Source: Tabrizicola sp. (GTDB lineage: Bacteria; Pseudomonadota; Alphaproteobacteria; Rhodobacterales; Rhodobacteraceae). Taken from it: DNA of 61,661 nucleotides. The position numbers and the translations under genes are program-made. The notes under the pieces are model-generated. The model ran no database searches, had not been told where the DNA came from, and saw only the letters and a program-made list of their open reading frames with translations. Numbering within the stretch: the stretch's first letter is position 1; every line of letters begins with the position of its first letter. Shown here one piece after another: positions 8,217 through 18,137 of the stretch. The stretch covers positions 1 through 61,661 of the forward strand of contig JALOTD010000011.1 in the NCBI GenBank assembly GCA_025458105.1, in the 5' to 3' direction.

Positions 8217-10241
8217 ATGTCCAGCTACCCCCACCTACTTGCACCGATCACGCTTGGTGGGGTTACCTTGCGCAACCGCAGCCTGATGGGTTCGATGCAC
8301 ACCGGGCTTGAAGAGACCGGCGACTGGGGCCGGGTCGCAGCTTTCTATGCGGCGCGCGCCCGGGGCGGCGCCGGTCTGATCGTCACCGGGGGCATGGCCC
8401 CGAACCGCGAAGGCGGGGTCTTTCCCGGGGCGGCTGGGCTCTATTCGGAAAAGGACATCGCCAACCATCGCAAGGTCACTGATGCCGTCCATGCCGAAGG
8501 CGGGCGGATCACAATGCAAATCCTGCATGCCGGGCGGTACGCTTATTCCCCCGACTGCGTGGCCCCCTCGGCGATCAAGTCGCCGATCTCGCCCTTTCCG
8601 CCCAGGGAACTGGACGAGGCGGGTATCGAAAAGCAGATTTCGGACATCGCCACCGCCGCCGCCAGGGCCATTCAGGCCGGCTATGACGGGGTCGAGGTCA
8701 TGGGCTCAGAGGGCTATTTCCTGAACCAGTTCCTGGTCGCCCACACCAATCGCCGCACCGACCGTTGGGGTGGCACCTACGCCAACCGCATGCGACTGCC
8801 GGTCGAAACCGTCGCCCGGGTCCGCAGCGCGATGGGGCCGGATGCCATCCTGATCTACCGCATCTCGCTGATCGATCTGGTGCCCGACGGGTCCACCTGG
8901 GACGAGGTCGTGCAACTGGCGAAGGCCATCGAGGAGGCTGGGGCGAGCGTCCTGAACACGGGCATCGGCTGGCACGAGGCGCGGGTGCCGACGATCGCCA
9001 CTTCCGTCCCCCGCGCGGCCTTTGCGCATCTGACGGCAAGGTTGCGGCCCGAGGTCGGGATTCCCGTCATCACCTCGAACCGCATCAACACGCCGGAAGT
9101 GGCCGAGGCGCTATTGGCAGAAGAAATGGCTGACATGGTGTCGATGGCCCGGCCCTGGCTGGCGGACGCCGAGTTCATCGCCAAGGCTGCGAGCGGCCGC
9201 GCGGCCCGGATTGCGCCGTGTATTGCCTGCAACCAGGCCTGCCTGGATCACACGTTTTCGGGCAAGCTGACCAGTTGTCTCGTGAACCCTCGTGCCTGCC
9301 ATGAGACCGAACTGACTTACCAGCCCGCGACCGTCGCCAAGCGTGTCGCCGTGGTTGGGGCAGGTCCGGCAGGCATGATGACGGCCATCGTCGCTGCCGA
9401 ACGGGGCCACCACGTCACGCTTTTCGATAGGGCCGATCAGGTCGGCGGACAGTTGAACCTGGCCAAGCAGGTGCCGGGCAAAGAGGAATTCCACGGCCTT
9501 GTCGCCTGGTTCGCCGCGATGCTGGACCATCCAAACGTCGCCCTTCGCCCGGGTGCGGAGGCGAGAGCCGATGACCTGACGGATTTTGACGAGGTGGTGG
9601 TCGCGACCGGAGTCATTCCACGTGATGCGGGCATTCCGACTGAACCCGGCTCCAATGTGATGGGCTATGTCGATGTGCTGAAAGGGGCCATGCTCGGCAG
9701 GCGCGTCGCGGTCGTCGGCGCCGGTGGCATCGGGTTCGATGTGGCCGAGACGCTGGTCCATGATGGCGACAGCCCGGCCCTTCACCCCGATCTCTGGCGC
9801 GCCGAATGGGGCGTCTCGGCCCCATGGCAGGATCGCTCAGGGCTGGCCGCCGACGGCCCTCAGCCGCATCCTCCGGCACGCGAGGTGCACCTTCTGCAGC
9901 GCAAGGCGGAAAAGCCTGGCCGAAGCCTTGGCAAGACCACGGGCTGGATTCACCGGGCATCTCTGGCGATGAAGAAAGTTCGGATGCAGGGCGGCGTGAA
10001 CTATGAGCGTATCACGCCCGAAGGTCTTTGGATCAGCCACGGTCCGAACCGCGAACAGCCAGAGCTGCTCGCGGTCGATGCCGTGGTGCTCTGCGCAGGG
10101 CAAGAGCCGGAACGAGGGCTGTCCGCAGAGCTTGACCGACGCGGCATCCCCCACCACCGGATCGGCGGGGCGGATGTTGCTGCCGAACTGGATGCCAAGC
10201 GCGCCATAGACCAAGCGGCGCGCCTGGCGGCGCGGCTTTAG
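8217..10241 (+). CDS. fadH: NADPH-dependent 2,4-dienoyl-CoA reductase (FadH type)
   Basis: This 674-residue flavoenzyme reduces 2,4-dienoyl-CoA to 3-enoyl-CoA so that polyunsaturated fatty acids can enter beta-oxidation. The N-terminal half is an Old Yellow Enzyme-type FMN barrel. Next come the [4Fe-4S] cysteines in CIACNQACLDH plus the Cys of LTSC (near residues 334-350). The FAD motif VAVVGAGPAGMMTA follows near 376, and the NADPH motif VAVVGAGGIGFDVAE near 497. Length and domain order match FadH. GGGAGG lies upstream of the ATG. The gene ends tail-to-tail with the small EF-hand gene, with a 4-bp overlap. Confidence 0.93.
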   Translation: MSSYPHLLAPITLGGVTLRNRSLMGSMHTGLEETGDWGRVAAFYAARARGGAGLIVTGGMAPNREGGVFPGAAGLYSEKDIANHRKVTDAVHAEGGRITMQILHAGRYAYSPDCVAPSAIKSPISPFPPRELDEAGIEKQISDIATAAARAIQAGYDGVEVMGSEGYFLNQFLVAHTNRRTDRWGGTYANRMRLPVETVARVRSAMGPDAILIYRISLIDLVPDGSTWDEVVQLAKAIEEAGASVLNTGIGWHEARVPTIATSVPRAAFAHLTARLRPEVGIPVITSNRINTPEVAEALLAEEMADMVSMARPWLADAEFIAKAASGRAARIAPCIACNQACLDHTFSGKLTSCLVNPRACHETELTYQPATVAKRVAVVGAGPAGMMTAIVAAERGHHVTLFDRADQVGGQLNLAKQVPGKEEFHGLVAWFAAMLDHPNVALRPGAEARADDLTDFDEVVVATGVIPRDAGIPTEPGSNVMGYVDVLKGAMLGRRVAVVGAGGIGFDVAETLVHDGDSPALHPDLWRAEWGVSAPWQDRSGLAADGPQPHPPAREVHLLQRKAEKPGRSLGKTTGWIHRASLAMKKVRMQGGVNYERITPEGLWISHGPNREQPELLAVDAVVLCAGQEPERGLSAELDRRGIPHHRIGGADVAAELDAKRAIDQAARLAARL

Positions 10242-10498
10242 TTGCTGGCCTCAGGCAGGGCGATCACGCCATTGTCGACCGCCGTCTGCAATTCGGTTGT
10301 ATCGACCGCGCCATCCACATTGGCGTCGATCGCAGCAAAGCCTTCTTCAGTAAGATCAGGCCAGACCGCCTGCAGTTCAACAAGCGACCACGTCCCATTG
10401 CCATCCGTATCCGGCACGTCAGGCAGCGTTGCCTGGGCAAGCGCCGCCGAAACCATCGTGAATGGGGCGAGAGCAGCGATAAGAGCAAGACGTTTCAT
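10238..10498 (-). CDS. Small secreted EF-hand protein
   Basis: This 86-residue protein has a signal peptide (MKRLALIAALAPFTMVSAALA) and two EF-hand-like calcium loops, DTDGNGTWSLVE and DANVDGAVDTTE, about 30 residues apart. The first matches the DxDxNG loop well; the second lacks an oxygen ligand at its third position and may bind weakly. It is probably periplasmic. Proteins of this size are common in Rhodobacterales and have no assigned function. It is a single gene whose upstream region is shared with the divergent LysR gene. Confidence 0.8.
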   Translation of the reverse strand: MKRLALIAALAPFTMVSAALAQATLPDVPDTDGNGTWSLVELQAVWPDLTEEGFAAIDANVDGAVDTTELQTAVDNGVIALPEASN

Positions 10499-10864
10499 GC
10501 GAGTTTCCTTTTCTCTTCAACATTACAGGGCGGCTTGACCATTCCCTGCAACCAATCTGGCCAGAGTCGGAACGATATTCCATAGCGCCCGAAAATCTGT
10601 TCGGTGGACAGCCCGATTGTCGCCTGTTTCGGATTATTTTGGAACAGCTTCCCGCCGATACGGGACCGCTGGACGTTTTCTCGCCGATGCATCTGACCTG
10701 AGGTGGCGGTTGATCGCCACTGCGTAGCGCCCTGTTAAGTTTCTCTGCCATGAACGATCCCACACAATACCCCGGATAGGTCGCGCGTTTGCCGCCATCC
10801 TGCCCGAATTGGCCGCGACATCTTTGGGTCAAAAGGCGTGTTACTGCCACGAAAGAGGGCAATG
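10499..10864. other. Intergenic region between divergent EF-hand and LysR genes
   Basis: These 366 bp contain no credible gene. They should carry the promoters of both flanking genes; I do not see a clear inverted repeat or a convincing -35/-10 pair. AGAGGG at 10854-10859 is the ribosome-binding site of the LysR gene. Confidence 0.5.
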
Positions 10865-11770
10865 ATGGATCGACTGACCGAGATGGAGGCCTTTGCCACT
10901 GTCGTGGACCAGGGTGGTTTCACGGATGCGGCAAAGAAGATGGGGATCTCGAAATCCGCCGTTTCCAAACATGTCTCCGCCCTTGAGGCGAGACTGGGCG
11001 CGCGCCTTCTGAACCGGACAACCCGGCGCGTGAGCCCAACAGAGATCGGCCTGGCCTACTATGACCGTGCGCGCCGTGTGCTGAACGACGCGGGCGAGGC
11101 GGATGCCTTGGTTACCAGCATGCAGTCAGCACCCTCTGGCCTGTTGCGGGTGTCTGTCGCGACCGACTTTGGCGTGAACCTTCTGTCGCCGATCCTGGGG
11201 GATTTTCTGCTGGAATACCCCGACATCACCGTCAACATGGTGCTGAACAACCGCTACGTCGAGCTGATCAGCGAAGGGTTCGACATGGCAATCCGGGTGG
11301 GCGATCTGGAGGACTCGAGCCTGCGCGCCCGCAAGCTGACCGAGACGACCAAGCGGATGATCGGCGCGCCGTCCTACTTCCAGAAGTTCGGTCGCCCGAT
11401 GAAGATCGACGATCTGAATGACCACAAGCTTCTGCACTATTCGAACCAGGCCAATGGCAATGTCTGGAAGATCACGGCACCCTCTGGCGAAAAGCGGCAA
11501 GTACGGTCCGTCGGCTGGCTGACAGTCAATGATGGGCAAAGCCTTTTGAACGCCGCCATTTCGGGCCTGGGCATCGCCTATCTTCCAAGCTTCCTTTATG
11601 CTGACGCGATGCGTCAAGGTCTGGTTGAAGAGGCGATCCCGGGCCTGCCGGTGGAAACCCTGGGCATCTATGCCGTCTATCCGCCGGGCCGCTTCACCCA
11701 ACCCAAGGTGCGCGCCTTCATCGACTTTCTGGCCAAGCGCTACATGGAAAAAGGTCCGGATAACTGGTGA
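10865..11770 (+). CDS. LysR-family transcriptional regulator
   Basis: This regulator of about 301 residues has an N-terminal winged helix-turn-helix, AFATVVDQGGFTDAAKKMG then SKSAVSKHVSALEARLG, followed by a type-2 periplasmic-binding effector domain. It resembles the CrgA/AaeR-like LysR branch. AGAGGG (10854-10859) lies 5 bp before the ATG at 10865 and only 2 bp before the ATG at 10862, so 10865 is the better start. Its target is not evident: the divergent neighbour encodes the small EF-hand protein and the downstream gene is convergent. Confidence 0.9.
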   Translation: MDRLTEMEAFATVVDQGGFTDAAKKMGISKSAVSKHVSALEARLGARLLNRTTRRVSPTEIGLAYYDRARRVLNDAGEADALVTSMQSAPSGLLRVSVATDFGVNLLSPILGDFLLEYPDITVNMVLNNRYVELISEGFDMAIRVGDLEDSSLRARKLTETTKRMIGAPSYFQKFGRPMKIDDLNDHKLLHYSNQANGNVWKITAPSGEKRQVRSVGWLTVNDGQSLLNAAISGLGIAYLPSFLYADAMRQGLVEEAIPGLPVETLGIYAVYPPGRFTQPKVRAFIDFLAKRYMEKGPDNW

Positions 11771-11785
11771 CCTGCGAGGCCCGCC

Positions 11786-12748
11786 TCAGCGTGTCGAAGT
11801 GACGACCACTTCGACACGGCGGTTTTGCTGACGGCCCTCTTCTGTCTGATTGGTCGCCCTTGGCGCAAGAAAGCCGACGCCCTCGGCCGCGATGCGGGTG
11901 CGATCTGCGCCATAACTTTCGATCAGAACCTCGGCGACCGCCTCGGCACGCCTTTCAGACAGCGCAATATTCGCCGTCAGGCTGCCGGAAGCGTCCGTGT
12001 GCCCGACGAGAGCAATGGTGCCGTCAGGATTGGCTTCCAGCCACGCAGCGACGGCCGCCAGCGAGGGATATTCGCCCTCTGTCAAAGATGCAGAACCGCT
12101 GGCGAAGATCAGATCGTCCAAGACTGCGCTGCCCATGTCATTCAGGGCCCTGTCGACTTCTGAAACCAGGCGCTCGGCGGGCCCAACGCCGCGCTGGACG
12201 TCTTCCTCTAGATCCACAACGGCCAAGGGCGTCTCAGGTGGCGTATCTGGCAAGGGTGCTGGCGTGACGCGCGTTATCTGCACGTAACCGGACAATGCAG
12301 AACGGCTTACAAGAATCGACAGCGCCTCTTCGCCCTTGATTGCCGAGAGGAACCGGTAGTCCCCCAGATCGACATGCATGTCCGGCTCGGGCAGAACATC
12401 GGTCGAATACCGAAAGTCGAACCCGCCACAGACACGCGCCTCGCAATCCAGGATCACCGTGTAGCCTGCAGCTTTGACCTGTTCCCTAAGCGGTGCCAGG
12501 ATCGCCAAAGTCGTCAAATCTGGTGCGTCCAATTGGAAGGCCCGTTGATCCAGCGCCCCTTCGACGGTGCGAGTGGGAACTCCTCTGCCATCAAATGGGG
12601 CGAGTGGCAGAGTATAGCTTCCAGGGACTTGCACTCGGGACTCTTCGGCCAGAACCGGGGCGGGCAAGTCCAGTGTCAGCGCAACTGTTGGACAGGCCAT
12701 GACCATGGCCAGGCAAGGTGACATCAAGGCATAAACTGGGTGCAACAC
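11786..12748 (-). CDS. OmpA-family protein with N-terminal DUF4892-like region
   Basis: This protein of up to 320 residues has a hydrophobic export signal. A middle region contains a conserved Cys pair (LDCEARVCGGFDFRY). The C-terminal OmpA/peptidoglycan-binding domain (about 210-315) includes VGHTDASGSLTANIALSERR and ends RQQNRRVEVVV. The middle resembles DUF4892 proteins. It probably sits in the outer membrane or periplasm, bound to peptidoglycan. The 5' start is uncertain: a GTG at 12748 or an ATG at 12724 both work, neither with a strong ribosome-binding site. It lies 21 bp after the GNAT gene and is likely cotranscribed with it. It converges on the LysR gene. Confidence 0.82.
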   Translation of the reverse strand: MLHPVYALMSPCLAMVMACPTVALTLDLPAPVLAEESRVQVPGSYTLPLAPFDGRGVPTRTVEGALDQRAFQLDAPDLTTLAILAPLREQVKAAGYTVILDCEARVCGGFDFRYSTDVLPEPDMHVDLGDYRFLSAIKGEEALSILVSRSALSGYVQITRVTPAPLPDTPPETPLAVVDLEEDVQRGVGPAERLVSEVDRALNDMGSAVLDDLIFASGSASLTEGEYPSLAAVAAWLEANPDGTIALVGHTDASGSLTANIALSERRAEAVAEVLIESYGADRTRIAAEGVGFLAPRATNQTEEGRQQNRRVEVVVTSTR

Positions 12749-12769
12749 TGCCCGCGCCGCTTTCCGCGA

Positions 12770-13462
12770 TCACTTCATCCGGTAGTGGTAGTGTCCCACA
12801 ACTTCCATGCCGATGCGAGTATAGAGCGCGCGTGCGGCAGCGTTTTGCTCGGTCACCGCAAGCGACAACCAGTCGACACCCTGGGCAGCTGCCCAATTGG
12901 CCGCTGCGTGGACGAGCGTTGACCCGATGCCCTTGCGGCGACACTCAGCACGAACCTCCAGAGCGTGCAGCATGGCCGTATCCTCATGACAGGCCACAAA
13001 GGCAACGCCTGTCGGTCGATCCTCGGCCCGGGCAAGAAGCGCCGCCTTCGCACCAGACACACGCTGCATGATTTGCATTCGCGCAGGGCCTATGCCGCCC
13101 TCTGCCCAGATGAATTGAGCGATTGCAAGCGGTGGCCAATGCGGAAATGCAGAAAGCGAGGACAGGTCGGCTGTCAAACCGGCTACCGGGGCGGCATAGA
13201 TCAGGACAGGATCGACCAGCTTCCAGCCGCGCAGGGCAAGTGCTGCATCAAGATCCTGATCGGCAGGCCGGATCAGAACCAGCGGATCGGCAAGCTGTTC
13301 CAGTCGCAACAAGTCAGCGTCTGTCCAGTCGCCTTCACAGCTTGCCGCAGAAACGCGTTTGCCCCCGCCAGCACCATCCCGCAAGGTGAAGGGGCCTTCA
13401 CGCCAACTGCGCGCAGTGGGCCAAGTCGCTGCCATGACACGCTGAATCGCCTCAGGGGTCAT
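12770..13462 (-). CDS. GNAT-family N-acetyltransferase
   Basis: This 230-residue protein has an unassigned N-terminal half and a C-terminal GNAT domain. The acetyl-CoA-binding loop is VRAECRRKGIGSTLV (R-x-x-G-x-G/A type), and NAAARALYTRIGMEVVGHYH is the typical final strand-helix. The substrate is unknown. Its ATG overlaps the stop of the upstream CinA-like gene (ATGA), so the pair is translationally coupled. Confidence 0.88.
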   Translation of the reverse strand: MTPEAIQRVMAATWPTARSWREGPFTLRDGAGGGKRVSAASCEGDWTDADLLRLEQLADPLVLIRPADQDLDAALALRGWKLVDPVLIYAAPVAGLTADLSSLSAFPHWPPLAIAQFIWAEGGIGPARMQIMQRVSGAKAALLARAEDRPTGVAFVACHEDTAMLHALEVRAECRRKGIGSTLVHAAANWAAAQGVDWLSLAVTEQNAAARALYTRIGMEVVGHYHYRMK

Positions 13463-14178
13463 CCGAACAGCCGCTGAAGCCGCTGCATGGCGAGGTCGAC
13501 CTGAACAGCATCAGTGCCCCGGATCACCAAATTCGTGCCATGTGCGCCGTTCTGGATGAACGGATACGAGCCCATGGACAGATCCGGGAACTCGGCGGCC
13601 AAGGCGCCGAATTCGGTGGCGATCTCTCCCTCTCCACGGTTCACCCGCAAGGACTGCGACAGGAGTGGCGGCCCTCCAGTCAGTTTTGGAAGAACACTGG
13701 CCACCATGGCCTGAAAGATGTTCGGCACGCCCGCCATGACATGCACATTGCCAATGGTAAAGCCCGGCGCAGTCGACACCGGATTGTCAATCAGCGTCGC
13801 ACCGTCCGGGATCCGGGCCATTCGCTGCCGAGCCTCATTGAACGGCAGGCCCGCGCGATCATAGTGCGCCTGCAACAGGGCCATCGCATCGGCGCGGTGG
13901 CCGATTGCAGCCCCCATGGCCTCGGCCACGGCATCAGCAGTGATGTCGTCGTGGGTGGGACCAATGCCGCCGCTGGTAAAGAGATGTGTGTACTGCCCCG
14001 CAAGAGCGCGCACTGCGGCGACGATCTCCACATGCACATCCGCGACAATCCGCACCTCGCGCAGGGCAATCCCGATCCGGGTCAGTTCATTTGCCAGATA
14101 GTGCATGTTCGAATCGCGCGTGCGACCGGACAGGATCTCGTCGCCAATCACCAGCATTGCAGCGGTTGGGTTGGTCAT
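13459..14178 (-). CDS. Molybdopterin-binding/CinA N-terminal-domain protein
   Basis: This 239-residue protein is made of the MoaB/Mog-like domain seen at the N-terminus of CinA. Key segments are GDEILSGRTRDSNMHYLA (residues 12-29) and TSGGIGPTHDDITADAVAEA (from about 68), which form the nucleotide/pterin pocket. The C-terminal deamidase domain of full CinA is absent, so this is the short form common in alphaproteobacteria. The role may be pyridine-nucleotide repair or molybdopterin-related; sequence alone does not decide. AGGGAGAG precedes the ATG at 14178. The upstream region is shared with the divergent map gene. Confidence 0.88.
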   Translation of the reverse strand: MTNPTAAMLVIGDEILSGRTRDSNMHYLANELTRIGIALREVRIVADVHVEIVAAVRALAGQYTHLFTSGGIGPTHDDITADAVAEAMGAAIGHRADAMALLQAHYDRAGLPFNEARQRMARIPDGATLIDNPVSTAPGFTIGNVHVMAGVPNIFQAMVASVLPKLTGGPPLLSQSLRVNRGEGEIATEFGALAAEFPDLSMGSYPFIQNGAHGTNLVIRGTDAVQVDLAMQRLQRLFG

Positions 14179-14287
14179 TCTGCTCTCCCTTGCCTTTCTG
14201 CGGTATAGCCTCGCAGATAGGCGTTTCAAACCCCGGCCTCTGGCCAATTCCGCTTGACCCGCTTATGTAGAGGCCAAGGAGAGACCT

Positions 14288-15097
14288 TTGGACGACGTGC
14301 GCGCCCGGATTACCAAGGATGGCATTCGCATCTATGAGGATGCGGATTTTGTCGGCATGCGTGCAGCAGGTCGGGTTGCGGCTGAGATCCTGGATTCTGT
14401 GACGACGCTTGTCGTTCCCGGTGCAACCACCGCCGCCATCGACGACTTCATCACCGAAGAGATCAAGCGGCGCGGCGTGATCTCTGCCACGATCGGCTAT
14501 AAGGGCTACAAACACGCCTCCTGTATCAGCGTGAATCACGTGGTCTGTCACGGCATCCCGGGGCCGAAGGTTCTGATGGATGGAGACATCCTGAATATTG
14601 ACGTGACCGTCATCGTCGATGGCTGGTTTGGCGATACGAGCCGGATGTATGTCGCAGGCCAACTGGCCAGGAAGGCCGAGCGTCTGATTGAAGTGACGCA
14701 TGAAGGGCTGATGCGCGGGATCGCTGCGGTGAAGCCTGGCAATACCTTTGGCGATATCGGCCATGCAATACAGGCCCATGTCGAAGCGCAGCGCATGTCG
14801 GTCGTCCGCGACTTCTGCGGCCATGGGCTGGGCCGGGTCTTCCATGCGCCGCCAAACGTTTTGCACTATGGCCGCCCTGGCGCAGGTCCGGTGCTTGAGG
14901 AAGGCATGTTCTTCACCATCGAGCCGATGGTGAACTTGGGTCGCCCGGAAACCAAGGTTCTTGCCGATGACTGGACCGCTGTGACCCGCGACAAGTCGCT
15001 GTCCGCGCAGTTTGAACATTCGGTCGGCGTCACCGCGACAGGCTGCGAGATCTTCACGCTGTCGCCCGCGGGCAAGTTCCACCCAACCTGGGGCTAG
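14288..15097 (+). CDS. map: Type I methionine aminopeptidase
   Basis: This 269-residue metalloenzyme removes the initiator methionine from new proteins. The metal ligands are visible in order: the two Asp in NIDVTVIVDGWFGDTSR (about 103-119), the His in GHGLGRVFH, the Glu in FFTIEPM, and the Glu in SAQFEHS. The best start is TTG at 14288, because AAGGAG sits just before it and no ATG is suitably placed. It is divergent from the CinA-like gene. Confidence 0.96.
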   Translation: MDDVRARITKDGIRIYEDADFVGMRAAGRVAAEILDSVTTLVVPGATTAAIDDFITEEIKRRGVISATIGYKGYKHASCISVNHVVCHGIPGPKVLMDGDILNIDVTVIVDGWFGDTSRMYVAGQLARKAERLIEVTHEGLMRGIAAVKPGNTFGDIGHAIQAHVEAQRMSVVRDFCGHGLGRVFHAPPNVLHYGRPGAGPVLEEGMFFTIEPMVNLGRPETKVLADDWTAVTRDKSLSAQFEHSVGVTATGCEIFTLSPAGKFHPTWG

Positions 15098-15154
15098 GGG
15101 CCAAAATCCTGCAGCACGGATGTTGACAAGTTTCTGGCCCGAGACATTGGGCCC

Positions 15155-15526
15155 TTAACCCCCGGTTTCCGCACAATGCCTTTGAAAGGCCCGTTTCAAC
15201 AGGTCCAGTTCCGCACGTAACAGGCCGATCTCGGCACGCAGGTCTTCTTCCAGCGGGACGCCCGCTATGATCGTGACCTGCGCCAGAACTTTTCCGCCAG
15301 CCTGCAGCAGGACCGTCTGCACGCCTTCGTTCAGGATCGTCGCCGGTATCGGCAACCTCACAAGATGCCACCCGGCCCGGCCCGGCATCGCGCTTATCTC
15401 GACCCCGTCCAGCGGCTGTCCTTGCCAGGTTGCCTCGACGGCCGGAGGCTCTCCGGTCACGCCGCTCAGCACGCCTTCCCACACACCTTTCAGGATGCGG
15501 GTCTGGGTCAAGGCAAGCTCGGTCAT
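15155..15526 (-). CDS. Hypothetical protein with C-terminal coiled coil
   Basis: This protein of about 123 residues has no function I recognise. The first 85 residues look like a beta-rich domain (VEATWQGQPLDGVEIS, GWHLVRLPIPATIL, VLAQVTIIAGV). The last 35 form a probable coiled coil (EEDLRAEIGLLRAELDLLKR). GAGG precedes the ATG at 15526; an in-frame GTG at 15532 is the alternative. It begins 8 bp after the stop of the upstream gene, with which it likely forms an operon. Confidence 0.65.
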   Translation of the reverse strand: MTELALTQTRILKGVWEGVLSGVTGEPPAVEATWQGQPLDGVEISAMPGRAGWHLVRLPIPATILNEGVQTVLLQAGGKVLAQVTIIAGVPLEEDLRAEIGLLRAELDLLKRAFQRHCAETGG

Positions 15527-15534
15527 CGGCACCT

Positions 15535-16308
15535 CTAAAGTTCTGCGCGTGGGCGGCGGCTGATCACCACATCGCGCAAAGTGATCCGGGACATCGCCAC
15601 ATTGTTGAAGATCAGGTCAAGCCAGGCACGCTCGATCCGGCTTTCGTCGATGTTGCCGTAGGCGAGGTCGAACTCGGCCATCTGGTCCGGCCCGTCCTGT
15701 GGCAGGGCGCTGACAAGCTGGGCCACGTTCGGCCCGTTCTTGACATTCAGCCGGGCAAAACCGCGGAGGGGTCGATCTGCCACGATCACCGCGTCGAGCC
15801 GGATCAGGTGACGCGATTTCAGGCCTTGGACTGCCCCGTCTGGCAAATTCATAGCCAAGGACAGAAAGCTGCCGCGAAAACCGAAGACGTCAAGGGCCAG
15901 CCCAAATGGCGCACGGTGCGCCGGATCCTGGTTGCGCAGGTTCCGGACCGCGATCTCCCCCAGGGGGCAGTCGTGGTACAGCGCAAGGTCGTCACTGATC
16001 TGCGTTCGTTCGGTTTCGGCGACAGCGCCGGGTTGCGCCAAGGGACCACGCCATGCATCCGCCCGCCAGGCCCAGTCTGTTCCCAGCGGCTGGCGTGGGA
16101 GACCCGTGCCTATTGCGGGCAAGGACAGACGATGCTCGGTCTCGTGAATCACCCGGTCGATTTGGCGTCGCAAGGACCGCGCCTCGGCCCGGATGGACCG
16201 CAGAGCAAAGGCATCAGCCTCGGCGGTCTGATCCGCCACCTGAGACCAATGGTCCCGCAGACGGCGCAGGTGCCATTGGTTCAGGACCTGTGCCAGCCGT
16301 CCAGCCAT
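15535..16308 (-). CDS. Hypothetical protein (DUF6478-like, Rhodobacterales)
   Basis: This 257-residue protein has a helical, Arg-rich N-terminus (HLRRLRDHWSQVADQ) and a C-terminal half with beta-strand character (FGFRGSFLSLAMNLPDG, HLIRLDAVIVADRPLRG). It matches from memory a conserved Rhodobacterales family labelled DUF6478; the identification is tentative and no function is known. It lies 9 bp after the ilvD stop on the same strand and upstream of the 15155-15526 gene. Confidence 0.65.
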   Translation of the reverse strand: MAGRLAQVLNQWHLRRLRDHWSQVADQTAEADAFALRSIRAEARSLRRQIDRVIHETEHRLSLPAIGTGLPRQPLGTDWAWRADAWRGPLAQPGAVAETERTQISDDLALYHDCPLGEIAVRNLRNQDPAHRAPFGLALDVFGFRGSFLSLAMNLPDGAVQGLKSRHLIRLDAVIVADRPLRGFARLNVKNGPNVAQLVSALPQDGPDQMAEFDLAYGNIDESRIERAWLDLIFNNVAMSRITLRDVVISRRPRAEL

Positions 16309-16317
16309 CTTTTGACC

Positions 16318-18051
16318 TTACTGGTCCATGTAGACGTGGCTTTCGCCCTTCGCCCCCGGATGCGTCACCGCCCCCCAGCGCGCGCCGCCGCAGAGCTTGG
16401 CGAACTTGTGCACCGCGCCGCTGGTATAGGCCGTCTTGCGCGGCCCCTTCCATTCGGTCTTGCGCTTGGCCAGTTCCTCGTCCGACAGCGCCACGGACAA
16501 TTCGCCCGTGACCGCGTTCAGCGTGATGATGTCGCCGTTCTTCAAAAGGGCAATCGGCCCGCCATGCGCGGCCTCTGGCCCCACATGGCCCACACAAAAG
16601 CCCCGCGTCGCACCCGAGAAACGGCCGTCGGTGATCAGCGCCACCTTCTTGCCCATGCCCTGACCGGACAGGGCCGCGGTGGTCGCCAGCATCTCGCGCA
16701 TCCCCGGGCCACCAGCCGGGCCCTCGTTGCGGATGACGATGACCTCACCTTCCTTGTATTCGCGCTTCTTGACCGCCTCGAACGCCTCTTCCTCGCATTC
16801 AAAGACCCGCGCCGGACCAGAGAACACCTGCTCCGCCTCGGTCATGCCCGCGACCTTCACGATGGCCCCGTCGGGGGCGAGGTTGCCCTTCAGGCTGACC
16901 ACGCCCCCGGTCTTGGTGATGGGGCTGTTGATGTGATAGATCACCCGGCCATCCGCCTCACCCCGGATCTCGTCCAGGCTTTCGCCCAGCGTCTTGCCGC
17001 TGGCGGTGATGCAATCGAGGTGCAGAAGGCCCGCCTTCGCCAGCTCCTTCATTACCACGGCCACGCCGCCGACCTCGTGCAGGTCCTTGGCCACATACTT
17101 CCCGCCCGGCCGCAGGTCAACGAAGTAGGGCGTGTCCTTCATGCAGGCCGCCACGTCGAACAGGTCGAAGTCGATCCCCGCCTCATGCGCGATGGCCGGC
17201 AGGTGCAGCGCCGCGTTGGTCGAGCCGCCGGTGCAGCCCACCACGCGGGCCGCGTTCTCCAGCGATTTCCGCGTCACGATGTCCCGCGCGCGGATGTTCT
17301 TCTCGATCAGGTTCATGACCGCAACGCCCGAAGCCTCGCAGAACTGGTCGCGCGATTCATAAGGGGCCGGAGCCGAAGAGCTGTTCAGCAGCGCCAGACC
17401 AATCGCCTCCGACACGCAGGCCATCGTGTTCGCGGTGTACTGCGCGCCACATGCGCCACTTGACGGGCAAGCGACTTTCTCCATGATCGCCAGTTCCACG
17501 TCCGACAGGTTCCCGGCCTGGTGCTTGCCGACGGCCTCGAACATGTCCTGCACGGTGATGTCCTGGCCCTGATAGCGGCCGGGCAGGATCGACCCGCCGT
17601 AGATGAAGACGGACGGCACGTTCAGCCGCACCATCGACATCATCATCCCCGGCAAGGACTTGTCGCACCCGGCAAGGCCCACGATAGCGTCATAGCAGTG
17701 CCCGCGCATCGTCAGTTCCACGGTGTCCGCAATCGCATCGCGCGAGGCCAGCGAGGAGCGCATCCCCTCATGCCCCATCGCGATGCCGTCGGTCACGGTG
17801 ATCGTGGTGAACTCGCGCGGGGTGCCGCCGCCCTTCTTTACGCCCTGCTTCACGACCTGGGCCTGCCGGTTCAGCGCGATGTTGCAGGGGGCCGCCTCGT
17901 TCCAGCAGGTGGCGACGCCCACCCAGGGCTGGTGGATCTCTTCCTCGGTGATCCCCATCGCGTAGAAGTAGCTGCGGTGCGGGGCGCGCGCCGGGCCTTC
18001 CGTGACGTGGCGGCTGGGAAGCTTCGACTTGTCGAAACGGGCTTTGGTCAT
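16318..18051 (-). CDS. ilvD: Dihydroxy-acid dehydratase
   Basis: This 577-residue iron-sulfur enzyme converts 2,3-dihydroxy-acids to 2-keto acids in valine, isoleucine and pantothenate synthesis. Cluster-ligand and active-site stretches are visible: [42 protein letters not shown] and [15 protein letters not shown]. The C-terminal half contains [15 protein letters not shown] and [16 protein letters not shown]. The length is that of the family. It is the first gene of a minus-strand run with the two unknown genes that follow. Confidence 0.98.
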   Translation of the reverse strand: MTKARFDKSKLPSRHVTEGPARAPHRSYFYAMGITEEEIHQPWVGVATCWNEAAPCNIALNRQAQVVKQGVKKGGGTPREFTTITVTDGIAMGHEGMRSSLASRDAIADTVELTMRGHCYDAIVGLAGCDKSLPGMMMSMVRLNVPSVFIYGGSILPGRYQGQDITVQDMFEAVGKHQAGNLSDVELAIMEKVACPSSGACGAQYTANTMACVSEAIGLALLNSSSAPAPYESRDQFCEASGVAVMNLIEKNIRARDIVTRKSLENAARVVGCTGGSTNAALHLPAIAHEAGIDFDLFDVAACMKDTPYFVDLRPGGKYVAKDLHEVGGVAVVMKELAKAGLLHLDCITASGKTLGESLDEIRGEADGRVIYHINSPITKTGGVVSLKGNLAPDGAIVKVAGMTEAEQVFSGPARVFECEEEAFEAVKKREYKEGEVIVIRNEGPAGGPGMREMLATTAALSGQGMGKKVALITDGRFSGATRGFCVGHVGPEAAHGGPIALLKNGDIITLNAVTGELSVALSDEELAKRKTEWKGPRKTAYTSGAVHKFAKLCGGARWGAVTHPGAKGESHVYMDQ

Positions 18052-18137
18052 GGCGGGTCCTCGCGGGCTATGGCTGGCCGCAAGGGATAATGGCCCACCC
18101 CGTCAGGAGCAAGCCGAATTGGTCAAATTGCCTGCGT

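Noticed and set aside
10499..10864. Small open frames in the EF-hand/LysR gap
   Set aside because: They lack ribosome-binding sites and sensible composition and overlap the promoters.
14220..14270. Candidate -35/-10 pair upstream of map (TTGACC with TATGTA)
   Set aside because: Spacing of 4 bp is far too short for a promoter; no better pair was seen.
15430..17463. Long open plus-strand frame opposite ilvD and the two unknown genes
   Set aside because: Rich in Arg, His, Gly and Gln with no domain; it mirrors the codon bias of the real minus-strand genes in high-GC DNA.
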